Origin: Gryllotalpicola protaetiae
GTDB taxonomy: Bacteria > Actinomycetota > Actinomycetes > Actinomycetales > Microbacteriaceae
NCBI RefSeq assembly: GCF_003627055.1
Contig: NZ_CP032624.1
Span: forward strand, 1,612,001 to 1,676,000
Reading direction: 5' to 3'
Length of the DNA stretch: 64,000 bases
A model generated the notes under the pieces. That model saw only the letters and a program-made list of their open reading frames with translations, searched no databases and had not been told where the DNA came from. Positions 40,968-49,716 of the stretch are shown piece by piece. Made by a program: the position numbers and the translations under genes. Each line of letters starts with the position of its first letter. The first letter of the stretch is position 1.

Positions 40968-41435
40968 TCAGTCCCGCTCGTAGACGCCGTCGAGGCGGCC
41001 GCGCGCGACGACGCGGCCTGACCCGTCGAGCGCGAACAGCTGGAACACGTAGTGGTGCGGTCCGTGTCCGGGGATCGGCCGCGGGCCGTGCCAGCCGCGG
41101 ATGCCGCCCTGCGCAATCGCCGTCGTCTCCGGCGCGATCTCGGCGACGCGCGCGTGCGTGATCGCCACGGGCAGCGGCACGTCGTGGTCCTGCACGATCA
41201 ACGTGAGCGACGCAGCACCTGCCGGCACGCCGGTCCACGCCAACGCGGGCGAGACATCGCCACCGACCCCGCGACCCGCGGTCGACTCGGGCATGTGCTC
41301 GAGGTGCCCGAACGCAGGACTCGTCAGCACGATCGTCTCGGGCCCGGCGAATTCGGGGCGGAACCAGGCGAGGCGGCGCTCGCCGGCACGGCGGTTTCGC
41401 AGCGCGCGCCCGAGGCGAGTCGAGAGTCCAGGCAT
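40968..41435 (-). CDS. YbhB/YbcL family Raf kinase inhibitor-like (PEBP) protein
   Basis: 155 residues: SPAFGHLEHMPESTAGRGVG, DVSPALAWTGVPAGAASLTL, QDHDVP and GPRPIPGHGPHHYVFQLFAL are PEBP motifs around the ligand pocket. No signal peptide. Divergent from a MarR-MFS operon with the MarR-type palindrome between, so it may be co-regulated. Biochemical role unknown. Confidence 0.9.
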   Translation of the reverse strand: MPGLSTRLGRALRNRRAGERRLAWFRPEFAGPETIVLTSPAFGHLEHMPESTAGRGVGGDVSPALAWTGVPAGAASLTLIVQDHDVPLPVAITHARVAEIAPETTAIAQGGIRGWHGPRPIPGHGPHHYVFQLFALDGSGRVVARGRLDGVYERD

Positions 41436-41459
41436 CCGTCAATCTCCTATTGTCAGGTA

Positions 41460-41471
41460 AACTTGCAAGTT
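41460..41471. promoter_or_regulatory. MarR-type operator AACTTGCAAGTT
   Basis: Perfect 12-base palindrome in the 53-base divergent gap, 17 bases ahead of the MarR ATG. TACTAT at 41477-41482 could be a -10 placing the transcript start at or next to the ATG (leaderless). Confidence 0.65.
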
Positions 41472-41488
41472 AGGCTTACTATATAAGC

Positions 41489-41929
41489 ATGAGCCAGCCC
41501 ATCGAACCCGAGGACCTCGCCGGGCGCATCGGCGACATGCTCGCGGCGGTGCGCCGCGCGATGCGCAGCGGCCGTCAGCTCGGCGACCTGCCGCCGCGAC
41601 ACGAGGCCGCTCTCGCATGGCTGCGCCGCAAGGGGCGGCTGACCACGGCGCAGCTCGCGCGCTACGAGCAGATCACCCCGCAATCGATGGGCGTGGTCGT
41701 CGCCGAGCTCGTCGAGAAGGGCCTGGTGGTGAAGGCGAAGGACCCGAACGACGGCAGGCGCGAGCTTCTCGTCGTGACCGAGGCCGGCATCGAGGCGGTC
41801 GCACAGACCGACGAGAGCCGGCACGCCGACCTCGTCAGGCTGCTCGCGACCAAGCTCAGCGACGACGAGCGCGAGCTCGTCGCGCGCGGACTCGACGTAC
41901 TCATGAAGATCGAAGAGGAGAGCAAGTGA
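41489..41929 (+). CDS. MarR family regulator
   Basis: 146 residues. The winged helix includes LTTAQLARYEQITPQSMGVV, VAELVEKGLVVKAKDPNDGR as recognition helix and wing, and a C-terminal dimer helix. It probably represses itself, the downstream DHA2 exporter (stop/start overlap GTGA) and perhaps the divergent PEBP gene through the AACTTGCAAGTT site, with release by a drug-like ligand. Confidence 0.92.
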   Translation: MSQPIEPEDLAGRIGDMLAAVRRAMRSGRQLGDLPPRHEAALAWLRRKGRLTTAQLARYEQITPQSMGVVVAELVEKGLVVKAKDPNDGRRELLVVTEAGIEAVAQTDESRHADLVRLLATKLSDDERELVARGLDVLMKIEEESK

Positions 41930-43350
41930 CGGCGACCCCCGCCCAGACCGGCACCGGGAAGTTCACCTGGCGCTTCGTCACTCCTCTGCTGATCGGCCCG
42001 GTTCTCAACCCGATCAACACGAGCATGATCGCCGTCGCGCTCGTGCCGATCAGCCACGATCTGCACGTCACGACCGCGGTCGTCGTGTGGCTCGTCGCGG
42101 GACTCTACCTCGCCAGCGCGATCGCCCAGCCCACGATGGGCAAGCTCGCCGACGTCTTCGGCCCGAAGCGCGTCTACCTCGTCGGCCTCGTGGTCGTGCT
42201 CGTCGCCGGCATCCTGCCGAACATCTGGCACGACTTCTCCGCCGTCCTCATCTCGCGCATCCTGATCGGCATCGGCACCTCGGCCGCCTACCCGTCGGCC
42301 ATGTCGCTCATCCGCGACCAGAGCGCGCGCCTGGACCGCCAGACCCCGCCCGCCCTGCTCTCGGGCCTGTCGATCGCCAGCCAGACCGTCGCCGCCATCG
42401 GCCCGGTGCTCGGCGGTTTGCTGATCACGGGATTCGGCTGGCAGTCGATCTTCCTCGTCAACATCCCGCTCGCAGCCGTCGCACTCGTCACCACGATCAT
42501 CTGGGTGCCGAGCGACACGACGCGCCCGCTGCGCACCGGGCCGAAGCCGACGCTGCGCGACATCGACCCGATCGGCATCGTGCTGTTCGGGGGCGCGCTC
42601 GCGTCGCTGCTCGTCTTCCTGCTCGACCTCAGGATCGACACGCTGTGGCTCGTCGGCGTCACCGTGGTGCTCGTCGCGGCCCTCGTGTGGTGGTCGCTGC
42701 GCAGCACGCATCCGTTCGTCGACATCCGCATGCTGCGCCGCAACGGCGCGCTCAGCCGCACCTATCTGCGCATGCTGCTCATCTACTTCGGCGCGTACAC
42801 GATGATGTACGGCTTCAGCCAGTGGGTGCAGGGCTCGGCCGGCTACTCGGCCGACCAGGCGGGGTTCATCCAGCTGCCGACGGCGGTGCTCGCCGCGCTC
42901 ACCAGCGTCGCGGTCGCCAGGAACCGCCGGCTACGGCTGCCGCTCGTGCTGTCCGGCGCGATCCCCTTCCTCGGCGGGCTGCTCATCGTCTTCCTCACCC
43001 ACGCCAGCCCACTGTGGATGCTGCTGCTCGTCGCCGCGTTCTTCGGCGTTCCGCAGGGACTCGCCTCGGTGAGCAACCAGCAGGCGCTCTTCCGCCAGGC
43101 GCCGGGCGACCAGCTCGGCACCGCGTCCGGCCTGTCGCGCACGGCGGTCTACCTCGGGTCGATCCTGTCGTCCGCGGCGATCGGCCTCGCCTTCCCGCAT
43201 GCGCCGACGGATGCCGGCCTGCACGGCCTCGGCATCACGATCGCCGTCGTGGTCGGCGCCGCAGCGGTGCTCGCGCTGATCGACCCCGCGCTCAGGTCGC
43301 GCAAGTCCGCCGATTCAGAGCGTGTGGGTGACGGCCTGCAGGCCGAGTGA
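41926..43350 (+). CDS. MFS drug exporter, DHA2 type
   Basis: 474 residues, about 14 helices. The first helix NPINTSMIAVALVPISHDL is the DHA2 signature and KLADVFGPKRVYLVG is motif A. GTG 41926 overlaps the MarR stop. A MarR-controlled multidrug pump is the likely role. Its final 36 bases overlap the convergent YeiH gene. Confidence 0.92.
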   Translation: MTATPAQTGTGKFTWRFVTPLLIGPVLNPINTSMIAVALVPISHDLHVTTAVVVWLVAGLYLASAIAQPTMGKLADVFGPKRVYLVGLVVVLVAGILPNIWHDFSAVLISRILIGIGTSAAYPSAMSLIRDQSARLDRQTPPALLSGLSIASQTVAAIGPVLGGLLITGFGWQSIFLVNIPLAAVALVTTIIWVPSDTTRPLRTGPKPTLRDIDPIGIVLFGGALASLLVFLLDLRIDTLWLVGVTVVLVAALVWWSLRSTHPFVDIRMLRRNGALSRTYLRMLLIYFGAYTMMYGFSQWVQGSAGYSADQAGFIQLPTAVLAALTSVAVARNRRLRLPLVLSGAIPFLGGLLIVFLTHASPLWMLLLVAAFFGVPQGLASVSNQQALFRQAPGDQLGTASGLSRTAVYLGSILSSAAIGLAFPHAPTDAGLHGLGITIAVVVGAAAVLALIDPALRSRKSADSERVGDGLQAE

Positions 43351-44337
43351 CGACAGGGCGACCAGCACCCACAGGCTCGCGCCCAGCACGAGCGGCCGCA
43401 GCCCCGCCTGCTTCAGCACGCCGATGCGCGTTCCGAGGCCGATTCCCGCGAGCGCGACGGTGATCATGAAGCTGCCCAGTTGGCTGAGATACGGATGCCA
43501 GGACGCGGGGATCACCCCGAGAGAGTCGACCAGCACGGCCACGAGGAACCAGATCAGGAACATCGGCACGACCTTGTTCCAGGCGAGACGACCGGGCTGT
43601 TCCGCGGACGTGCCGGCCGCCGCATCCGCCCGCACCGCCTTCACCGCCTGCCGCCGTTTGTAGAGCGCCAGCGCGATCGTGATCGGGATGATCATGAGCG
43701 TGCGCGTGAGCTTCACCACGATGCCGTAGGCGCCGGCCGCCGCGCTGAAGCTGAACGACGCCGCGACCACCGACGAGGTGTCGTTGATGGCGGTGCCCGC
43801 CCACAGCCCGAAGGAGTGGTCGCTCATGTGCAGCGCCCGCCCGATGAACGGGAAGGTGACCACCGCGATCACGTTGAAGGTGAAGATGGTGCCGATCGCG
43901 TAGGCGACATCGGCCGACTTCGCACGGATCACCGACTGGGCCGCCGCGATCGCCGAGGCGCCGCAGATGCCGGTGCCGACGCCGATGAGGGTGCGCAGGT
44001 CGCCGTCAAGGCGAAGAGCGCGGCCGATCAGCCACGCGCCGAGCAGCGCGATCGCGAGCGTGCCGAGCATCACCGGCAGCGAATGCCAGCCGGTCTGCAG
44101 GACTTCGACGATCGACAGGCCCGTGCCGAAGACGACGACGGATGCCTGCAGCACGTACTTGCCCGACCAGGCGGCACCGGCTTCCGCCACCGTGCCCGGC
44201 TTCAGGAACGCGGCGATGACCGCGCCGATCACGATGCCGAACACCGGGGCGCCGACGACCGGGGCGAGCGTGCCGAGTCCGGTGGCGACCAGCGCGATCG
44301 CAACGCAGAGCGCGAGACCCGGCAGCCGCTTCTTCAT
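43315..44337 (-). CDS. YeiH family putative sulfate/sulfonate exporter
   Basis: 340 residues, about 9-10 helices. GTGICGASAIAAAQSVI and GLWAGTAINDTSSVVAAS are the UPF0324/YeiH signatures, followed by a cytoplasmic loop of Ala and Lys. ATG 44337 gives MKKRLPGLALCVAIALV. Divergent from the Ada/AlkA gene across 75 bases. Transported ion is unproven; sulfate-related export has been suggested for the family. Confidence 0.88.
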   Translation of the reverse strand: MKKRLPGLALCVAIALVATGLGTLAPVVGAPVFGIVIGAVIAAFLKPGTVAEAGAAWSGKYVLQASVVVFGTGLSIVEVLQTGWHSLPVMLGTLAIALLGAWLIGRALRLDGDLRTLIGVGTGICGASAIAAAQSVIRAKSADVAYAIGTIFTFNVIAVVTFPFIGRALHMSDHSFGLWAGTAINDTSSVVAASFSFSAAAGAYGIVVKLTRTLMIIPITIALALYKRRQAVKAVRADAAAGTSAEQPGRLAWNKVVPMFLIWFLVAVLVDSLGVIPASWHPYLSQLGSFMITVALAGIGLGTRIGVLKQAGLRPLVLGASLWVLVALSSLGLQAVTHTL

Positions 44338-44412
44338 CGTCGCCAGGGTACCGCGTAGGCCCAGGTCCGATTTCCGCCATCGGGGGCGTTGCCCTGCCTC
44401 CATGATGGATAG

Positions 44413-45906
44413 ATGAGCAGCGCAGCAGACGGCTCAGCCGTCATCGACCCGGAGGTGGCGTACCGTGCGGCCTCGGGCCGCGACCCGCGCTTCGACGGGC
44501 GCTTCTTCCTCGGCGTGACGACCACGGGCATCTACTGCCGGCCGTCGTGCCCCGCGCGCAAGCCGCTGCGCCGCAATGCGGTGTTCTTCCCGAGCGCCGC
44601 GGCGGCCGTGGCCGCCGGTTTCCGCGCGTGCAAGCGATGCCGCCCCGACTCGCTGCCCGGGTCGCGGCACTGGGACGCGAGCGGCGACCTGGCGGCGCGC
44701 GCCGTGCGGGCGATCCGCGACGGCGCGATCGACGAGCTCGGCGTGGCCGGGCTCGCCCGGCGGCTGTCGGTCAGCGAGCGGCACCTGCACCGGATCCTGA
44801 TCAGCGAGGTCGGCGCCTCGCCCGTGCAGCTCAACCGCACCCGCCGCGCGCAGACCGCCCGCACCCTCATCGAGCAGACGAGCCTCGGCCTCGCCGACAT
44901 CGCGTTCGCCGCCGGGTTCGGAAGCGTGCGCCAGTTCAACGACGTCATGCTCGGCGAATACGGGGTGGCCCCGTCGGCGTTGCGGCGCCCGGCAACCCGG
45001 GCCGCAACCCCCGATGACGCGCCCGCCTCGGACGCCGCCCCGACCATCGTGCTGCGGCTGCGCCACCGGGCGCCGTACGACGACGGGGCGATGCGGGCGT
45101 TCCAGCGCGCACATGCCATTCCCGGCATGGACCTCATCGGCGCCGACGGCGCCTTCACGACTCCCGTTCCTGCAACGCACGGCCCGGCGCTCGCGACCGT
45201 CGACTGGGCGGCCTCGGGCGATGAGCACCTCACGGTGCGCATCCGCCCGGCCGACATCGCAGACCTTACCGGCATCGTGGCGAAGCTGCGGCGCTGGCTC
45301 GACCTCGACGCCGATCCGCAGCTCATCGCCGACGCGCTCGGGCATGACCCGGTCATCGGGCCGCTCATCGCCGCGCGGCCCGGCCTGCGCACCCCCGGCT
45401 CGCTCGACGGCCCGACGACCGCGATGCTGACGGTCGTCGGCCAGGCCGTGTCGCTCAAGGCCGCCGGCGTGTTCGCGAGCCGCCTGGTCGGCACGTTCGG
45501 CGCACCGGTCGGGGAGTCCGGCCTGCGCGCGTTCCCCACCGCTCAGACCGTCGCGGACGCCGGCGCAGAGGCGCTGCGCGAGATCGGCCTCACCGGCTCT
45601 CGAGCCGCCGCACTGCATCGTCTCGCGGGCGCGCTCGCCGGCGGCCTCGAGCTGAGCCCTGCGGCCGACCGAGCCGAGGCGCGCCGCGAGCTGCTGGCGC
45701 TGCCGGGCATCGGCCCGTGGACCGCCGACTACATCGCCCTGCGCGCCCTCGGCGACCCCGACTCGTTCGCTCCAGACGACCTCGTGCTGAAGAAGTCGCT
45801 CGGCGCGAAGACCGCGCGCCAAGCATCCGTCATCGCCGCTGCCTGGTCGCCGTGGCGCAGCTACGCGGCCATGCACCTGTGGACCGCGTCGGCCTATCTG
45901 CCCTGA
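44413..45906 (+). CDS. Ada-type zinc domain / AraC HTH / AlkA DNA-3-methyladenine glycosylase fusion
   Basis: 497 residues. The Ada N-terminal domain holds zinc ligands Cys42, Cys46, Cys73 and Cys76; the first can accept a methyl group from a phosphotriester. AraC-type HTH follows near 90-190 (LSVSERHLHRILISEVGASP). From about 215 comes an AlkA-N domain and the HhH-GPD fold (LPGIGPWTADYIAL, catalytic Asp in SFAPDDL). It couples sensing of alkylation with removal of 3-alkyladenine, and is standard in actinobacteria. Confidence 0.95.
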   Translation: MSSAADGSAVIDPEVAYRAASGRDPRFDGRFFLGVTTTGIYCRPSCPARKPLRRNAVFFPSAAAAVAAGFRACKRCRPDSLPGSRHWDASGDLAARAVRAIRDGAIDELGVAGLARRLSVSERHLHRILISEVGASPVQLNRTRRAQTARTLIEQTSLGLADIAFAAGFGSVRQFNDVMLGEYGVAPSALRRPATRAATPDDAPASDAAPTIVLRLRHRAPYDDGAMRAFQRAHAIPGMDLIGADGAFTTPVPATHGPALATVDWAASGDEHLTVRIRPADIADLTGIVAKLRRWLDLDADPQLIADALGHDPVIGPLIAARPGLRTPGSLDGPTTAMLTVVGQAVSLKAAGVFASRLVGTFGAPVGESGLRAFPTAQTVADAGAEALREIGLTGSRAAALHRLAGALAGGLELSPAADRAEARRELLALPGIGPWTADYIALRALGDPDSFAPDDLVLKKSLGAKTARQASVIAAAWSPWRSYAAMHLWTASAYLP

Positions 45907-45940
45907 GCAAAGGCTCAACTCTCGCCGGTAACCTCGGGGA

Positions 45941-47692
45941 GTGACCCGAGCGCTTCGACGGATGCCCGGCGCGGCCGCCGCCGCGCTGGTGTCGCTCGCC
46001 CTCGCGCTGACCCTGGCCGCCCCGGCCGCCGCCGCCCCCGGCCGCTCTGCCACCCCCACCCCGGCGCCGACGAAATCCGCCGCGGCAAAGGCGCCGACCT
46101 GCCCCGACTACGAGTTCATCGGCGCGCGCGGATCTGGCGAAGACAACGGGGTGCCGGCGAAGAAGCGCTACACCTCAGCGAATCCCACGCTGGGCATGGG
46201 CGGCCCCGTCTCCGACGTGTTCAAGCGCATCCAGGCCACGGCCGCCGCGAACGACACCACGATCACGCCCTATCCCGTGCCGTATCCGGCCGTCGGCATC
46301 GACGCCGTCAGCACCGACGCGCTCGTCAGTGGCGACCTCAGCGCGTACTCGAAGTCCGTCGAACTCGGCGCGCACGCCGCGGCCGCCGAGCTCGACCGGC
46401 TCAGTCGCAGCTGCCCCGAGACTGGCGCCATCGTGTCGGGTTACTCGCAGGGCGCGCAGACGATCGTCGAGGCGGTGCTGTCGGCGACGCCGAACGCACG
46501 CAAGAGCATCGTCGCCGCGGTGTTCTTCGGGAACACCTACTTCGCCTCGTCGGACACGGCCGACGACTACGGCAGCTTCGCACCGGGTCTCGATGGCTAT
46601 CTGGTGCGCACCAGCTCGGCGGGCGGGTCGGCCGCTGCAGGCTCCCCGGCCGACGGTGATGGCACAGCCGCCTCGTCGTCGCCCTCATACGGCACCGGAA
46701 GCACCGATTGGGCTGCGAAGTTCGAGGGCGCCCCGATCTTCGACTACTGCCACGATGGCGATCCCATCTGCGGCCTCGTCGACGAGCGCACGATCGACGG
46801 CGTCGCCTACCCGGTGCGGGACTTCGCGCACATCGTCGCGAGCACCGGCGACGCGAGCGGCAGCCCGAGCGTCCTCACCCATCACACGACATATCAGCGC
46901 GGCGACACCGCCAACGCCGCGCAGCAGCTGCGTGTCACGCTGGGCCTGCCGCTGCTCGCGGCGGCCAAGCTGAACGCCCAGTTGACGGGCCCGCAGACCG
47001 CCGAGGTCGGCACCCTGACCCGCTTCAACGCCGGCGGCAGCCTGAGCGACCCCGCCGACCCGATCGTCGACTACCGGTGGACGATCGACGGCGGCACCGC
47101 CGCGCAACGGCAGTTCACCACGACCGACCCTGTGATGTCCGCCACCTTCCTCACCCCGGGCGCGCACACCGTCTCGTTGCGCCTGACCACGGAAAGCGGA
47201 GCGCACGCCGTCACGTCGACGCACCCCATGGTCGTCGCCGCGGCGACCGCCGCCCCACGTGCCCCCGCCAAGATCACCGCAACGGGTGGCGACGCGTCGG
47301 TCACCCTGAGTTGGCCGGCCGTCACGAGCGCTGAGTTCTATACGGTGACGGATGCCAAGGGCAAGCTGCTCACCGCGTTCACGCCCCTCGTGACCGGCCA
47401 GCAGACCGTGTCCTGGACGGACGGCGGCCTCAGCAACGGCAAGGCCCGCTCATACCGCGTATATGCCGTGAACAGCATGGGAGCCAGCACCGCTTCGAAG
47501 CAGGCCGACGCGACGCCGAAGGCCGCAGCTCAGCGCGCCACGGGCGCACCGGTCAGCCTGCCGACCCCGGCCACGACCCTGGTCGACCCGGAGCTCACCT
47601 GGTCGCTCGGGCTTGGGCTGATCGTCGTCGCGCTGGCACTCGCCTTGATCAGGAGCCGGCCGCCCCGCCCGCGGAGAACCCCTCGCCGGTGA
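45941..47692 (+). CDS. Secreted cutinase-like esterase with PKD and Fn3 modules
   Basis: 583 residues. Signal peptide about 1-32, then a Thr/Pro/Ala linker. The cutinase domain (about 50-340) has IGARGSGE, the nucleophile in GYSQG, and the Asp and His in DYCHDGDPIC and DFAHIV. A PKD-like unit (about 350-430) and an Fn3-like unit (about 440-525) follow, then one membrane helix near 550 and an Arg-rich end, so it may stay anchored to the cell. GTG 45941 start. It hydrolyses esters such as cutin or lipids. Confidence 0.9.
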   Translation: MTRALRRMPGAAAAALVSLALALTLAAPAAAAPGRSATPTPAPTKSAAAKAPTCPDYEFIGARGSGEDNGVPAKKRYTSANPTLGMGGPVSDVFKRIQATAAANDTTITPYPVPYPAVGIDAVSTDALVSGDLSAYSKSVELGAHAAAAELDRLSRSCPETGAIVSGYSQGAQTIVEAVLSATPNARKSIVAAVFFGNTYFASSDTADDYGSFAPGLDGYLVRTSSAGGSAAAGSPADGDGTAASSSPSYGTGSTDWAAKFEGAPIFDYCHDGDPICGLVDERTIDGVAYPVRDFAHIVASTGDASGSPSVLTHHTTYQRGDTANAAQQLRVTLGLPLLAAAKLNAQLTGPQTAEVGTLTRFNAGGSLSDPADPIVDYRWTIDGGTAAQRQFTTTDPVMSATFLTPGAHTVSLRLTTESGAHAVTSTHPMVVAAATAAPRAPAKITATGGDASVTLSWPAVTSAEFYTVTDAKGKLLTAFTPLVTGQQTVSWTDGGLSNGKARSYRVYAVNSMGASTASKQADATPKAAAQRATGAPVSLPTPATTLVDPELTWSLGLGLIVVALALALIRSRPPRPRRTPRR

Positions 47693-48203
47693 CGTCCCAG
47701 CGGTGGTGCACCGCGTCGTGCAGGAAGTAGCTCGCGAGGGTCTCGACCGTGAACACCGAGCCGTTGCTGCGACGGCCGCTGCGCCCCAGCGACGAGTCAG
47801 GCACGGCCTCGAACGCGTCGGCGAGGGCGAGCCCGGCCGTGGTGAGGTCGATCACCACCCGTGAAGGGTCCTGGCTGTTGTAGTCCTGCTCGACCGCGGT
47901 CTCGTCCTGGTCCCAGCTTGCGAACTCGGGGTCGCGGAGGACGAGCATGAGGTTCAGCCGTGCATGCATGATGCGGAACACGTCGCGCACATGCGCCGCG
48001 TATTCGAGCGGCGACCAGGTCGAGTCATCCGGCCGCACGTCGACGTCGACGACGCCGGAGATCGCGCGCTGCCACGCGCCGACGTTCTCGCGTGTCAGCC
48101 CCGGTACGTCCCGGTAGCCGAAAGCGGCCGGGTCGAACCCGCACTCGGGGCAGGGGCGCTCGAGCACCCAGGTCCAGTCCTTGTCGTCGGGAGTGATCGG
48201 CAT
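47649..48203 (-). CDS. DinB superfamily protein
   Basis: 184 residues, four-helix metal-binding bundle. CPECGFDPAAFG at the start is the small Cys motif common to this subgroup. His ligands appear in YAAHVRDV and LHDAVHHRWDV. DinB proteins can act as mycothiol or bacillithiol S-transferases, or have unknown roles. It overlaps the cutinase 3' end by 44 bases. Confidence 0.9.
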   Translation of the reverse strand: MPITPDDKDWTWVLERPCPECGFDPAAFGYRDVPGLTRENVGAWQRAISGVVDVDVRPDDSTWSPLEYAAHVRDVFRIMHARLNLMLVLRDPEFASWDQDETAVEQDYNSQDPSRVVIDLTTAGLALADAFEAVPDSSLGRSGRRSNGSVFTVETLASYFLHDAVHHRWDVTGEGFSAGGAAGS

Positions 48204-48274
48204 TCGGCCAGTATGGCAAGTCGCGCCAGACCGGGGACCTCCGCGACAGGCATCCGTCGCTGATCAGTCCAGTG

Positions 48275-49624
48275 TCAGTAATCCGGCCCGATCGACGCGA
48301 TCGCGGCGAGCGCGGGATCTGCGGGGGCCGCCGCCGCATTGCACCCGGTCTCGGACGGCAGCACCGCGGCGAGCTGATCGGCGGTCCACGGCAGGCCGAT
48401 CGCCGGCTGCGTGTGCCCGGCGCCCGCCGGCGCCTTCGACCCGATCGAGGCGAGCTGCAGCGCGACCAGCCGGGCGAAGTTCGCTCCTGGGGTCGAGTTG
48501 TTCACCATCACGACGACCGTGAGCCCCGACTTCGGGTCGCTGTAGGCGGCGGTCGCGAATCCGGGGACGGCGCTCGCGTGCCCGATCAGCGGCCCCATCT
48601 TCTCGACGCCGAGGCCGTACTGCGCCCATGAGGGCATCGCATCGGACATGTTCACGACCTTCTGCTGCTGCGCCGATCCGCCCTTCGCGAGCAGAGAGCC
48701 GGCCGCCACCGCGTGCACCAGCGACGCCGTGTCGTCGAGGTCGCTCACGAGTCCGCCTGCCTGCTGCAGCGCCGACGGCGAGAGCGCGGTGTCGTTGTCG
48801 AGCACCGAGCAGTTCGTCGCGCCGGTGACGGGGTCGCGGTCGGCCGCGTACCCGATCGGCGCCGGCGACGGCAGCTTCGTGCCCGTCGGAAGCGTGGTCG
48901 TCTCGTCGATGCCGAGCGGGCCCGTGACATAGCTCGTGTAGAGCGACTGCCAACTCGTGTGAGTGGCGGTCTGCAGTGCGAGCCCGAGCAGCACGAATCC
49001 CGCGTTCGAATACGACCAGGTCTGGCCCGGCGCGCCGACCCGCGCCTGCCCGAGCCCGCTGTTGATCAGCTCGACCGCGTCCCAGCTGCGGCCCGGGTTG
49101 GTCACCATCTGCGGCGCCAGGCCGTTCCAGTAGTCCGCGAAGCCCGACGTGTTCTGGCACAGCGCGCCGAGGGTGAGCCCGTTGAGGCCGACCATGCGGG
49201 GCAGATACGTCGACACCTCGTCGTCGAGCCGCACCTTTCCCGCCTCCGCCAGCTTGAGCAGCACGGTGCAGGTGGCGGTCTTCGTGATCGAGCCGATGCG
49301 GAACGACGAGTCCAGGTTCATCGGGGCGGCGCCCTTGTCGCGCGACTCGGTGCCGGAGGCGGCCGTCCACGTGCCCGCCCACGGCGCCCACACCCCGGCG
49401 ATTCCGCCGCTGCCGCCCGAGAGCTTGACGGCGTTGTCGAGGGCGTCCTGCAGCTGCTTGGCGGTCGCGTCAGGCATCCGATCGCCTGCCTCTGCCCCGA
49501 TCGCCGCGACACGCGCGCCGCCCGCTCCGCTGCCGCAACCCGCGAGCAGCAGCGCGCTCAGCCCGAGCGCGATCGCGGCGAGCGCGCGTTTCGCGCGCCG
49601 CCCCCTGACACCTCGAGGCGCCAT
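48275..49624 (-). CDS. Serine hydrolase lipoprotein (beta-lactamase/D,D-peptidase fold)
   Basis: 449 residues. Signal with lipobox LLLAGC (Cys30), so membrane-anchored outside the cell. SxxK is SITK with the active Ser; YSN is in WSYSNAGFVLLG; and a C-terminal HAS motif (IGHASAVPG) replaces KTG, as in class C-like esterases and D-aminopeptidases. It likely acts on peptidoglycan or esters. ATG 49624 has GAGG upstream; an in-frame ATG or TTG near 49648 is possible. Confidence 0.9.
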   Translation of the reverse strand: MAPRGVRGRRAKRALAAIALGLSALLLAGCGSGAGGARVAAIGAEAGDRMPDATAKQLQDALDNAVKLSGGSGGIAGVWAPWAGTWTAASGTESRDKGAAPMNLDSSFRIGSITKTATCTVLLKLAEAGKVRLDDEVSTYLPRMVGLNGLTLGALCQNTSGFADYWNGLAPQMVTNPGRSWDAVELINSGLGQARVGAPGQTWSYSNAGFVLLGLALQTATHTSWQSLYTSYVTGPLGIDETTTLPTGTKLPSPAPIGYAADRDPVTGATNCSVLDNDTALSPSALQQAGGLVSDLDDTASLVHAVAAGSLLAKGGSAQQQKVVNMSDAMPSWAQYGLGVEKMGPLIGHASAVPGFATAAYSDPKSGLTVVVMVNNSTPGANFARLVALQLASIGSKAPAGAGHTQPAIGLPWTADQLAAVLPSETGCNAAAAPADPALAAIASIGPDY

Positions 49625-49716
49625 GCACCACCCCTCGTGCAGCATCAACCTGTCTGCCGAGTCTATGCGCGCGTCTACGACAATAGACAGGCGAACGGAT
49701 GCCTGGGCCGGCGCCG

